NCBI GenBank assembly: GCA_004321805.1
Contig: SGZV01000014.1
Location: 1-32,387 of the forward strand
DNA: 32,387 bases
From: an alpha proteobacterium HIMB59
Lineage (GTDB): Bacteria; Pseudomonadota; Alphaproteobacteria; HIMB59
Direction of reading: 5' to 3'
Shown: positions 1 to 8,107 of the stretch, piece after piece
Numbering within the stretch: the stretch's first letter is position 1
Layout: the number at the start of each line of letters is the position of its first letter
Made by a program: the position numbers and the translations under genes
The notes under the pieces: generated by a model
The model's input: the letters and a program-made list of their open reading frames with translations, nothing else
Databases searched by the model: none
What the model was told of the DNA's origin: nothing

Positions 1-586
1 TTACTTTTTTTCCAGTTGGAATGTTGTCTTTATCCATTTCAGTATAGTAGTCAGCATTTATATACAAATGATGACCAAATATATCTTTTTTTATTTTTTC
101 TAAATTCCAGTATGCATGATTAACTATATTCACATGGGTCATTTTTGAAGATCTTGCTTTAATGGAAATATTAAGACAATTATCTTTTAGGCTAAATTTA
201 CAAATACTTATCAATTCTCCTGGAAAGCCTTCTTCACCATCTTTAGATATATATTGATAAGTTACATGTTTTTTGGAGGAGTCAATAATGTTCCAAATTT
301 TTGAGTCAAAACCTTTCTTTCCTCCATGTAAAATATTTTTACCTTCATTTTTTGATAGCTTATATGTTGTGTTTTTAATTCTAAATTGTGCATTTTTAAT
401 TCTATTAGCAAATCTTCCACATGTAGATCCAAGATAGTTTTTATTATTTTTATAAGATGAAATTTTATCTAAATTTAAAACTAAGTTAATTTTTTTTCTT
501 TTATGAAAAACTTCGAATAAAGTAGCCCCTACATTTAAAGTCTTAATTCTTAAGAATTTATTTTCTAACGTGTAGGCCTTAATCAT
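1..586 (-). CDS. galM: Aldose 1-epimerase (galactose mutarotase), C-terminus off window
   Basis: The minus-strand frame is open from an ATG at 586 to the left edge, giving 195 residues of a protein that is normally about 340. Family marks seen: the GRFANRI segment (58-63), LHGG with the active-site His at 87, the D-G-E-E-G-F-P-G block (116-123), NHAYWNL with the second His at 157, and the D-x-Y-T-E-x-D region near 179-185. The late catalytic Asp and Glu of the family lie outside the window. The enzyme interconverts alpha and beta anomers of aldoses in the cytoplasm, so incoming sugar matches the next enzyme. The start overlaps the preceding aldolase stop by 8 bp (ATGATTAA), so it is the last visible gene of the long operon. 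The family call is firm; the sugar is unknown. Confidence 0.88.
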   Translation of the reverse strand, partial: MIKAYTLENKFLRIKTLNVGATLFEVFHKRKKINLVLNLDKISSYKNNKNYLGSTCGRFANRIKNAQFRIKNTTYKLSKNEGKNILHGGKKGFDSKIWNIIDSSKKHVTYQYISKDGEEGFPGELISICKFSLKDNCLNISIKARSSKMTHVNIVNHAYWNLEKIKKDIFGHHLYINADYYTEMDKDNIPTGKKV

Positions 587-1418
587 TGGTTTTTAAAGAA
601 ATATTTTCAATTACTTTTTTAGTAGACTCTTTAAGCTTTGGGAGAGTAGATTTAATTAATTGAATTCTATCATACATAGTTGGATTGTTTGAGATTTCCT
701 GTCTAAGAGTATCACCAAAAGTTTTTCTTAGTTCTGTGCCAATATTAAATTTACAAACATTGGTATTGAAGGCAATTTTTCTTCTTAACGCATAATCAAT
801 ACCACTGCTTCCGTGTAAAACTAAAGGGATGTCAGTCAAATCTTGTATATTCTTTATAACATCCATATCTATAGATGAAGATTTATTTGTTTGTAAATGA
901 ACATTTCCTGCACTTATAGCCATTGCATCACAACCTGATAACTCCGCAAATTTATTAGCTTCATTAGGGTTTGTGCTCAACGATTCTGCTCCCTCATTGT
1001 ATCCAACAAATCCGATTTCGCCTTCTACTGACACTTTATAACTATGAGCTAATTCAGCAATTTCATGTGTTTTTTCAATATTTTCATTTAAAGATAGCTT
1101 AGAGCCATCAAACATCACTGAGGTAAATCCGCTATCTATTCCCTCAACACACTCTTCTTTTGAATATCCATGATCTAAGTGACAAACCACTGGACTATTT
1201 GACTGATCTGCAAGATATCTAAACATTTTTCCTAGAATTGGAACTGGTGTATTAGCCCTACAGCCTGGACCTGCTTGCAAAATTACTGGTAAGTTTAATT
1301 CTTCGGCTGTTTCGGCATAGCATCTAGCATCCTCCCAACCTAGTACAACTAGACCAGCTACTGCATAATTTTCATTTTTTGCTTTTTGAAGAACATCACT
1401 GAGATTTGCTATAGTCAT
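579..1418 (-). CDS. iolJ: Class II (zinc) ketose-bisphosphate aldolase, IolJ-like
   Basis: A 279-residue TIM-barrel aldolase. Seen: HLDHG with catalytic Asp82 and zinc ligand His83, VMFDGSKLSL (101-110), VEGEIG (131-136), a metal-type His at 174 in SAGNVH, HGSSG with His202, and the phosphate-loop-like KFNIGTELR (223-231). Members cleave fructose-1,6-bisphosphate, tagatose-1,6-bisphosphate or 2-deoxy-5-keto-gluconate-6-phosphate. The gene overlaps iolB by 4 bp (ATGA) and follows iolC. That makes the last substrate, giving DHAP and malonic semialdehyde as in inositol catabolism, the best guess. Sequence alone does not exclude a sugar-bisphosphate aldolase, so the gene name rests on context. 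Confidence 0.72.
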   Translation of the reverse strand: MTIANLSDVLQKAKNENYAVAGLVVLGWEDARCYAETAEELNLPVILQAGPGCRANTPVPILGKMFRYLADQSNSPVVCHLDHGYSKEECVEGIDSGFTSVMFDGSKLSLNENIEKTHEIAELAHSYKVSVEGEIGFVGYNEGAESLSTNPNEANKFAELSGCDAMAISAGNVHLQTNKSSSIDMDVIKNIQDLTDIPLVLHGSSGIDYALRRKIAFNTNVCKFNIGTELRKTFGDTLRQEISNNPTMYDRIQLIKSTLPKLKESTKKVIENISLKTND

Positions 1419-2257
1419 TTATACTTTGCAATCATATCCTTTATTCCAGGTATCGTCTCTATCTGGTAAGCATGAGTTTTTTGAAAGTATTGCACAAGCG
1501 ATCTTTGTGATAGGCCAACTAAAATTGTGAAGTAATACATTTCATATCCTGGTGCGACCACACATGGGTGATAACCTTTGTTAATTGCAATAGTTGAACC
1601 GTTAAATAATTGATAACCAAATCCCTCTTTATCATCTTCATATTGCATAACCTGAACTCCAAAGCCATGACCTGGTTTAAAACGATAATTATAAACTTCA
1701 TCATGACGTGTTTCATCTGGGAGCCTATCTGTATCATGTTTATGTGGAGGAAAGCCTGACCACCCCCCTTCACCTACTGTATAAAGTTCATTAACTAGTA
1801 ATCTTCCAACTTGATCATGTTGTTTTGCACCAAGTATATGTTTAATCTTTCGGTGAGTTTTAGTATCATCTGAGCCATATTGAACTACATCAATATCTTT
1901 TTTTGTAACCAAAAACGCATCTAATTTATTTTCATAAATGCCACCGGCTATAAAACATTCAGCTTTATCTGAAAGGCAGGTAATAGTGCATTGGGCATTG
2001 GTTGGGATATAACTCCCCTCAGGCTCACCATCCCAAACATCAGTATTTCTTGTCCCAATTTGACCAAGTTTATTGCCGTCAACGGTCAATTCAACTATTC
2101 CAGTAGCCGGAACTACACTTGTTTCATGCTTTGGCAACTGATAACTGTAACTTTCCCCTTTTTTTAAATTAATTATATTAAAATATACTAGAGGAACGGT
2201 CTTATTATCCTCTTCAAATAAAGCTATATTTTTGTTATCTGAGTATGGTATGTGCAT
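1415..2257 (-). CDS. iolB: 5-deoxy-glucuronate isomerase
   Basis: A 280-residue double cupin of the KduI/IolB family. Its metal site is visible as His172-x-His174 in the G-E-G-G-W-S-G-F-P-P-H-K-H block, Glu187 in RHDEVYNY, and His230 in GYHPCV. IolB converts 5-deoxy-D-glucuronate to 2-deoxy-5-keto-D-gluconate, the substrate of IolC. It abuts iolC directly (the iolC stop ends one base before the iolB ATG) and overlaps the aldolase by 4 bp, so the three are translationally coupled. Length is as expected for the family. Its own substrate is normally made by IolD, which is not in this window. Confidence 0.93.
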   Translation of the reverse strand: MHIPYSDNKNIALFEEDNKTVPLVYFNIINLKKGESYSYQLPKHETSVVPATGIVELTVDGNKLGQIGTRNTDVWDGEPEGSYIPTNAQCTITCLSDKAECFIAGGIYENKLDAFLVTKKDIDVVQYGSDDTKTHRKIKHILGAKQHDQVGRLLVNELYTVGEGGWSGFPPHKHDTDRLPDETRHDEVYNYRFKPGHGFGVQVMQYEDDKEGFGYQLFNGSTIAINKGYHPCVVAPGYEMYYFTILVGLSQRSLVQYFQKTHAYQIETIPGIKDMIAKYK

Positions 2258-3220
2258 CTATTTCTCCATTGTTTGTTGATTAATAAATTTATCTAATTCT
2301 TCACTATCCGGCATTGCTGAGGAACAGCCCACTTTGGTTACTACCAATGCTGCGTTTGCAGAGCCTCTTTTAACAGATTCCTCCAAAGACATTCCTTGAT
2401 ACATGGAGCTGATAAAACCTCCATTAAATGCATCACCCGCCCCTGTAGGTTTTATAGCATCTACTTTAAATATCCCAAATTCAAATTCTTTTTCTTTGGT
2501 AAAAACTTTAGATCCTTTTTCACCCATCTTGTAAATTATGATTGATGGTTTTTTTTTAATAAATTCTTTGGCTAGATAAAAACCATCAGAAGAATTATCT
2601 GAGATATTAAATTCAAGATCGTTACCTATAATAATATCCATTTCATTCATAATTTTTTTATAGACATCTGATTTAATTTGATCTGACTCCCAATTATATG
2701 GTCTGTAATCTAAATCTATAATTAAAGGTAAATTTAGAATAGAGGTTTTTTGTGTTGCATAAAAAATAGCTTCCCTAGAAGGATTAGATGATAAGGCAGT
2801 GCCAGAAATAAATACAGCTGAATAGTCTTGAAAATTAATTTGATCAATATCATCTTTTTTTAATTGTAAATCGCAAGAATTATTTCTGTATAAAATTGAT
2901 TGGTTATTCTTAAGTATTGTCTCCACTACTGCCAATTGAGTTTGGTAAACCTTATCTACCTTTCTACAAAAACCACTACCTACACTAAAGTCTTTTAATT
3001 TATTTAAAATATATTCACCAATAGCATCATCAGAAATACAAGTAACTAAATCTGATTTGACACCTAATTTTGATAAAGCAACACAAGTGTTGGCTGCAGA
3101 ACCTCCAAGATGTGTAGAAAAGTCTTTTACATCAGTAATTTTTGTACCCGGGGGTTCTGGATAAATATCCATTCCAGCTCTACCAATTACTAATATTTTT
3201 TTGGATTTATCAAATTTCAT
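2258..3220 (-). CDS. iolC: 5-dehydro-2-deoxygluconokinase (PfkB family)
   Basis: A 320-residue ribokinase-fold sugar kinase. Seen: the IolC-type N-terminal block with P-E-P-P-G-T-K (22-28) and LGGSAAN (38-44), DYRPYNW in the middle, and the PfkB signature PTGAGDAF (258-265) with the likely catalytic base Asp263. It phosphorylates 2-deoxy-5-keto-gluconate with ATP in the cytoplasm. Many alphaproteobacterial IolC proteins carry a C-terminal DUF2090 aldolase-like domain. This one ends after the kinase fold, which agrees with a separate class II aldolase two genes downstream. No strong Shine-Dalgarno is seen before the ATG; the upstream dehydrogenase gene ends 30 bp away. Confidence 0.9.
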   Translation of the reverse strand: MKFDKSKKILVIGRAGMDIYPEPPGTKITDVKDFSTHLGGSAANTCVALSKLGVKSDLVTCISDDAIGEYILNKLKDFSVGSGFCRKVDKVYQTQLAVVETILKNNQSILYRNNSCDLQLKKDDIDQINFQDYSAVFISGTALSSNPSREAIFYATQKTSILNLPLIIDLDYRPYNWESDQIKSDVYKKIMNEMDIIIGNDLEFNISDNSSDGFYLAKEFIKKKPSIIIYKMGEKGSKVFTKEKEFEFGIFKVDAIKPTGAGDAFNGGFISSMYQGMSLEESVKRGSANAALVVTKVGCSSAMPDSEELDKFINQQTMEK

Positions 3221-3250
3221 AGAGAGACTACTTTAAAGGAAATATTTGAT

Positions 3251-4408
3251 TTACTTAAGAATTTTTTGAATTTCTTCTAAAGTGAAAAAATCAGATTTCT
3301 TGCAAGTGGTTTTTATTTCCTGAGGTGTCATGGTGTCTGCTGCCTTCATAGTAGATTTAATAATATCTAAAACATGAAGCGAAAGCTCTCCGTTGCATCT
3401 GTGATATAGATTGTTTTCTATACAATAGGCCATTTCTGATAAACCGACTCCACGATAATTTGCATTAGTTGCAGACTCATTAGCTCTACCACTATGTGAA
3501 TTAATATTTATTTTACCTAGTGGCATTTCATCTGTTTTATGTTCTTGCCATTGTCCAGAGTCATCATTGCAAGTCATAACTGATCCTCCAAACATATTTG
3601 GGTCAGGAACTATCATTGATCCTTTATCTCCATAAAGCTCAATATGATTTCTTTGATGTGCAACAACATCAAAAGAAAGTGTAATTTGAATGAATGCATC
3701 ATTATGAAATTCTAGATTTACCAAATAGCTAGTGGGGCACTCAACTTCAAACTCTTGGTCTTTTTTTGGACCAATACCAATAACTCTTTTTTCAAAGACC
3801 TTAGTTGAAATTCCATGCACACTTTTTGCAGGCCCAAGTAAATTAACTAATGCAGTTAAATAATAAGGCCCCATATCCATAACTGGGCCACCTTCATTAT
3901 TTGCAAACCAAGGTTCTGGATTTGGATGATAAGATTGAACCCCAGGATAGGCAAAAATTGCACTACCAAGTCGAACATTACCAATCTTACCTTTATTGAT
4001 TAATTCAATAGACTTTTGGATACCTCCACCAAGAAAAGTATCAGGAGCATTTCCAATATATAAACCTTTAGATTTTGATAATTCTAATAATTCTTGTCCT
4101 TCAGAAAAATTAACAGCCATTGGCTTTTCACTATAAACGTGTTTACCTTTCTCTAATGACTGCTTTGCAACTTCAAAATGAGCTCTCGGAATTGTTAAAT
4201 TAAGTATAATTTCAATTTCAGAGTCATTAACTAAATCCTCTACAGAACATGCGGTAATTCCATAAGTCTCAGAGCATTTTTTTGCATTTTCTTCATTAAT
4301 ATCAGCGCATTTTACAATCTGGAAATTATTAAAATAATCATGACCACGAAAATATGTTTCAGAAATATGGCCACATCCAATTAACCCAACTTTAAAAACT
4401 TTGTTCAT
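3251..4408 (-). CDS. Gfo/Idh/MocA family oxidoreductase
   Basis: A 385-residue NAD(P)-dependent sugar or polyol dehydrogenase. The N-terminal Rossmann fold has GLIGCGHIS (8-16) and SEKP with the conserved Lys95; the C-terminal half is the family's substrate domain. The usual catalytic D-x-x-x-H is here Asp178-M-G-P-Tyr182, so His is replaced by Tyr. This variant recurs in one subgroup of the family. It lies between the aldehyde dehydrogenase (9-bp gap) and iolC, so a role in oxidising an inositol isomer or another cyclic or linear sugar imported by the same operon is likely. It is not a typical IolG; that gene is at 18625. Substrate unknown. Confidence 0.8.
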   Translation of the reverse strand: MNKVFKVGLIGCGHISETYFRGHDYFNNFQIVKCADINEENAKKCSETYGITACSVEDLVNDSEIEIILNLTIPRAHFEVAKQSLEKGKHVYSEKPMAVNFSEGQELLELSKSKGLYIGNAPDTFLGGGIQKSIELINKGKIGNVRLGSAIFAYPGVQSYHPNPEPWFANNEGGPVMDMGPYYLTALVNLLGPAKSVHGISTKVFEKRVIGIGPKKDQEFEVECPTSYLVNLEFHNDAFIQITLSFDVVAHQRNHIELYGDKGSMIVPDPNMFGGSVMTCNDDSGQWQEHKTDEMPLGKININSHSGRANESATNANYRGVGLSEMAYCIENNLYHRCNGELSLHVLDIIKSTMKAADTMTPQEIKTTCKKSDFFTLEEIQKILK

Positions 4409-4417
4409 AGGAGTTTT

Positions 4418-5875
4418 TTATTTATCTAGACCGCACATATTGATGTATTTAATCTCAATAAAATCATCTATGCCATATTTAGAGCCCTCTCTTCCAAGTC
4501 CAGACTCTTTAATTCCACCGAAAGGCGCTTCAGCTTTCGATGTTAATCCAGTGTTTACACCAACCATGCCATACTCTAGTGCTTCAGCGACTCTCCATAT
4601 TCTTCCTATGTCTCTTGAATAAAAATATGAGGCTAATCCATAGGGTGAGTTGTTCGCTAAATCAATTACTTCATTTTCATCTTTAAATTTATAAACAGGA
4701 GCAACAGGACCAAATGTTTCCTCTGTTGTAATTTTTGCTTCTGGAGTTACCCCAGTCAAAATAGTAGGTTGATAAAAATTCAATCCTAAAGAGTGCTTGG
4801 CTCCACCAATAGCAACTTTAGCACCACAAGCAATAGCATCTTCAACATGCTCTTCTACTTTACTTAGAGAATGTTCATCAATCATTGGACCTGAAGAGTT
4901 TTCTTCATTTAGACCATCTCCAACTTTCATTTTAGATACTGCTTCCACGAATTTTTTACAAAACTCGTCATTTACATTTTCTTGAACATAGATACGATTT
5001 GCACAAACACAAGTTTGACCAGTATTTCTGAATTTACTTTGCATTGCACCGGCTACTGCATCATCAATGTTTGCATCATCAAATACAATAAAAGGTGCAT
5101 GCCCACCTAATTCCATTGAAACTTTTTTGACAGTTCCTGAACATTTTTCTAATAATACTTTTCCTATTTCAGTTGAACCGGTGAAAGATAATTTTCTTAC
5201 TATAGGGTTAGTTGCTAATTCATCTCCAATAGCAGATGCTTTTCCTGTGATTACATTTAATATTCCTTTAGGAAATCCTGCCTCTTCTGCTAGAACAGCA
5301 AGCGCTAAAGCTGAAAAAGGTGTTTGACTTGCAGGTTTAATTACAACTGGACAACCAACAGCTAGAGCTGGAGCGCATTTCCTAGTAATCATAGCATTGG
5401 GAAAATTCCAGGGGGTTATAGATGCCACAACACCGACGGGTTGTTTTAAAACAACTATTCTTCGATCAGTCATGGGGTCAGGGATGGTATCGCCATAAAC
5501 TCTTTTAGCCTCTTCAGAAAACCACTCAACAAAAGAGGCGCCATAACCAATCTCACCTCGAGACTCGTTAATAGGCTTTCCTTGTTCAATTGTCATCATT
5601 TGAGCTAATTCTTCTTTGTTTTCAATCATTAAATCAAACCATTTTCGAAGTATATCTGATCGCTGTCTTGCAGATTTTGCTTTCCATTCAGGCCATGCTG
5701 CATTCGCTGCTTCGATGGCCCTTCTAGTTTCAGCTGTTTCACACTTAGGAACTGTTCCAATTTCTTCTAAGGTTGCAGGATTATTTACTGAAATAGTTTC
5801 GCCAGAGTCAGCGCTAACCCATTCACCATTTATATAACACTTATCTCTATAAAACTTTGAATCTGTGATTTTCAT
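4418..5875 (-). CDS. NAD(P)-dependent aldehyde dehydrogenase, succinate-semialdehyde dehydrogenase (GabD) type
   Basis: A full-length 485-residue ALDH. Seen: PWNFPN (155-160), the cofactor-binding Lys180 in VVIKPASQTP, FTGSTEIG (231-238), MELGGHAPF with general-base Glu255, and GQTCVCANR with catalytic Cys289. The Cys-Val-Cys pair is typical of GabD-like succinate-semialdehyde dehydrogenases. It does not look like the CoA-acylating methylmalonate-semialdehyde dehydrogenase (IolA/MmsA). The operon setting with an E1/lipoyl pair and a likely malonic-semialdehyde-producing aldolase suggests it oxidises a short semialdehyde or sugar-derived aldehyde to the free acid. The exact aldehyde cannot be read from the sequence. 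Confidence 0.85.
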   Translation of the reverse strand: MKITDSKFYRDKCYINGEWVSADSGETISVNNPATLEEIGTVPKCETAETRRAIEAANAAWPEWKAKSARQRSDILRKWFDLMIENKEELAQMMTIEQGKPINESRGEIGYGASFVEWFSEEAKRVYGDTIPDPMTDRRIVVLKQPVGVVASITPWNFPNAMITRKCAPALAVGCPVVIKPASQTPFSALALAVLAEEAGFPKGILNVITGKASAIGDELATNPIVRKLSFTGSTEIGKVLLEKCSGTVKKVSMELGGHAPFIVFDDANIDDAVAGAMQSKFRNTGQTCVCANRIYVQENVNDEFCKKFVEAVSKMKVGDGLNEENSSGPMIDEHSLSKVEEHVEDAIACGAKVAIGGAKHSLGLNFYQPTILTGVTPEAKITTEETFGPVAPVYKFKDENEVIDLANNSPYGLASYFYSRDIGRIWRVAEALEYGMVGVNTGLTSKAEAPFGGIKESGLGREGSKYGIDDFIEIKYINMCGLDK

Positions 5876-5901
5876 GTTTTTATTTATAGCAGTAATATGA
5901 A

Positions 5902-6129
5902 TTATTCTATAGTAGCAATTTTGCCACCTACTGGGATGGTCTCACCCTCAGGTGCGGTAATTTCAGTTAATGTTCCATTGACCGTAGAGGGAATTTCAGC
6001 AGCAGTTTTATCAGTTTCAACTTCACATAAAATATCTCCCTCTTTAATTTCATCTCCAACATTTTTATGCCATTTTATAACTTTTCCTTCATCTACAGTC
6101 TCTCCTAGTGAGGGCATTATTATTTCCAT
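5902..6129 (-). CDS. Free-standing lipoyl domain protein
   Basis: The whole protein is 75 residues and is a single lipoyl/biotinyl domain. It starts MEIIMPSLGETVDEG, has the lipoylation motif E-T-D-K-T with Lys41, and ends with the G-E-T-I-P-V-G strand. In pyruvate- and acetoin-type complexes this domain is the N-terminal part of E2 and carries the acyl group from E1. Here it is an independent gene 2 bp after E1 beta, and no acyltransferase domain or E3 follows. It probably serves as a swinging-arm carrier for the adjacent E1, either handing the acyl group to the genome's general E2 or working in a different reaction. The domain call is near certain; its partners are inferred. Confidence 0.88.
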   Translation of the reverse strand: MEIIMPSLGETVDEGKVIKWHKNVGDEIKEGDILCEVETDKTAAEIPSTVNGTLTEITAPEGETIPVGGKIATIE

Positions 6130-6131
6130 AA

Positions 6132-7115
6132 TTATTCTCCTTTTATTTTTTTAATAACTTCGTTAACAATTAAGTCTACAGAGGGGATAGTATTATCTTC
6201 TAATATATCAGCACTCGGTAGAGGGACATGAGGTGTAGTAATTCTTGTAACTGGTCCTTTTAAGTTTGAAAAACAATGTTCTGTAATTAAAGATGAAATT
6301 TCTGCACCCCAACCACATAGCCTTGGGTTTTCTTCTACAGTCATAGCAAACCCTGTTTCATTAATTGATTTTTTTATTGTTTGAAGATCTAAGGGAACAA
6401 GTGTTCTTAGATCTAAAACTTTTGCATTAATATCATGCTTTTCTTTTAAAATTTCTGCTGCTTTTTTTGACCTTTGCGCCATTAGCGCCAAACCAATTAT
6501 TGTTATATCACTTCCTTCGTGAAGAATATTAGCTTGTCCAAAAGGGATTGATAAATCAGTATTATCTAACTCTTGCTTCGATGCATAAAGTGATTTGTGT
6601 TCATAGAAAATAACAGGATCAGGATCATTAACTGCTGTGTTCATTAATCCCAAAACATCAGCAGGAGAACTTGGAGCTACAACTTTTAATCCAGGAATCA
6701 TCATAGACCAATTCTCTAAACTCTGAGAATGTTGGGCTCCAAACTTTGATCCCCCTCCATTCGCAGTTCTTATTACTAATGGTATAGTAATTTGCCCATC
6801 TGACATATACCTTGTTTTAGCTATTTGATTTGCAACAATATCCCAGCAAACTGCCAAGAAATCAGAAAACATAATTTCAGCTATTGGTCGTAAACCTGTC
6901 ATTGCAGCACCCATGGCAGCACCCAAAATTGCTTGTTCAGATATTGGAGCATCCATCACTCTATCTTTTCCAAATTCTTCTAATAATCCTACTGTAGCTT
7001 TGAAAACTCCCCCTGCTGCGCCAACATCCTCACCAATAAAAAATACTTTTGGGTCTTTTCTCATTGCCTGAGCTATCGCTAATGACACACTTTCTCTATA
7101 AGTTAATTGTGCCAT
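6132..7115 (-). CDS. 2-oxoacid/acetoin dehydrogenase E1 component, beta subunit
   Basis: A 327-residue transketolase-like E1 beta. Seen: the early E-D-V-G-A-A-G-G-V-F block (29-38), DAPISEQAILG, the I-A-E-I-x-F-x-D-F segment, and a C-terminal transketolase_C domain ending with PSADILED and the terminal helix. With the alpha subunit (13-bp overlap) it forms the ThDP-dependent alpha2beta2 enzyme that decarboxylates a 2-oxoacid or cleaves acetoin-like ketols and transfers the acyl group to a lipoyl lysine. Closest in look to AcoB and branched E1 beta proteins. The true substrate is open. Its place in a sugar operon beside a lone lipoyl domain argues for a dedicated catabolic role rather than housekeeping pyruvate oxidation. 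Confidence 0.87.
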   Translation of the reverse strand: MAQLTYRESVSLAIAQAMRKDPKVFFIGEDVGAAGGVFKATVGLLEEFGKDRVMDAPISEQAILGAAMGAAMTGLRPIAEIMFSDFLAVCWDIVANQIAKTRYMSDGQITIPLVIRTANGGGSKFGAQHSQSLENWSMMIPGLKVVAPSSPADVLGLMNTAVNDPDPVIFYEHKSLYASKQELDNTDLSIPFGQANILHEGSDITIIGLALMAQRSKKAAEILKEKHDINAKVLDLRTLVPLDLQTIKKSINETGFAMTVEENPRLCGWGAEISSLITEHCFSNLKGPVTRITTPHVPLPSADILEDNTIPSVDLIVNEVIKKIKGE

Positions 7116-8107
7116 TCATAACCTCCGTCAGCCCACACATCTGTAAATATTTCTTTAGTATCTGGAATGGGAGATGATTTTGAAATTTCTGTTGCCTCTT
7201 CAACTTCCTGTTTAATTTTATTTTCAATATCAGAAATGACTTTCTCATCTATATTATAATCCAGTAATCTTTTTCTATAATTTGTTATGGGATCTTTGTT
7301 TTCAAGCCAGTCTTTAACTTCTTCATCTGGACGATATTTTCCTGGATCTGCTCTAGAGTGCCCACTATGGCGGTAAGTTTTGGCTTCAATTAAACTAGGG
7401 CCATTGCCTTCTCTGGCTTTTTGAATTGCTGCTTGGGCTGTGCGAAACATTTCATCAGCATCATTACCATCAACGATAATTTTTTCTAAACTATAAGCTG
7501 AAGCTCTATCTGCTGCTGGATGTTCCACAGCTGTTACATCGCTGATCGCTGTGTATTCCATATATAAATTATTTTCACAAACGAATACTATCGGCAAATC
7601 CCAAATTTTAGCCATATTTAAGGCCTCATGAAAAGCACCAATATTAGTTGTTCCATCACCAAAAAAGCAAACACTTACTTCTTTTGTTTTATTATACTTT
7701 GAGGCTAGAGCTGTACCATTTGCAATTGTTAAATGTGCTCCAATAATTGCATACGATCCCATGACGCCTTTATCCACATCAGTAAGATGCATTGAGCCGC
7801 CTTTGCCTTTCATCAATCCACATTGGCGTCCCATTAATTCACCTAAAACTCCCTCTATAGAAGATCCTCTAGCTAAAGTGTGGGCGTGACCCCTGTAAGT
7901 GCAAAAAGTATAGTCACCCTCTTGGAGAGCAACTCCAAATGCTCCAGCTATAGCCTCTTGGCCCAAAGCTAAATGACTAGTACCTTTAATTAAATTTTGA
8001 AGAAATAAATCGTATGCTTTTTTTTCAACCAATCTAAGCTTTAGCATCATTTCCCAAAGCTTAAGTCGATTAATTTCTCCTATATCATCGTTGGATATAT
8101 CAACCAT
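7103..8107 (-). CDS. 2-oxoacid/acetoin dehydrogenase E1 component, alpha subunit (ThDP-binding)
   Basis: A 334-residue E1 alpha with the thiamin diphosphate motif G150-D-G ending at N179-N180, the KGTSHLALGQEA segment (41-52), YRGHAHTLARG (71-81), and KGGSMHL (102-108). The C-terminal half carries the YRHSGHSRADP loop that is phosphorylated in eukaryotic E1 and here is only a structural mark. It joins the M24 gene through TAATG (1-bp overlap) and overlaps E1 beta by 13 bp, so coupled translation is likely. Resembles AcoA and PDH E1 alpha. Acetoin-type ketol cleavage or decarboxylation of a sugar-derived 2-oxoacid are both possible. Confidence 0.87.
   Translation of the reverse strand: MVDISNDDIGEINRLKLWEMMLKLRLVEKKAYDLFLQNLIKGTSHLALGQEAIAGAFGVALQEGDYTFCTYRGHAHTLARGSSIEGVLGELMGRQCGLMKGKGGSMHLTDVDKGVMGSYAIIGAHLTIANGTALASKYNKTKEVSVCFFGDGTTNIGAFHEALNMAKIWDLPIVFVCENNLYMEYTAISDVTAVEHPAADRASAYSLEKIIVDGNDADEMFRTAQAAIQKAREGNGPSLIEAKTYRHSGHSRADPGKYRPDEEVKDWLENKDPITNYRKRLLDYNIDEKVISDIENKIKQEVEEATEISKSSPIPDTKEIFTDVWADGGYEWHN

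Noticed and set aside
1-60. TTA at 1-3 read as a minus-strand stop for a gene ending at the left edge
   Set aside because: That frame has another stop at 58-60. The galM frame is offset by one base and stays open to the edge.
4418-5875. Methylmalonate/malonate-semialdehyde dehydrogenase IolA
   Set aside because: Carries the GabD-type GQTCVCANR and ELGGHAPF blocks rather than those of the CoA-acylating group.
4401-6154. Plus-strand open frames opposite the aldehyde dehydrogenase and lipoyl genes
   Set aside because: Low-complexity products without motifs, fully antisense to well-supported genes.
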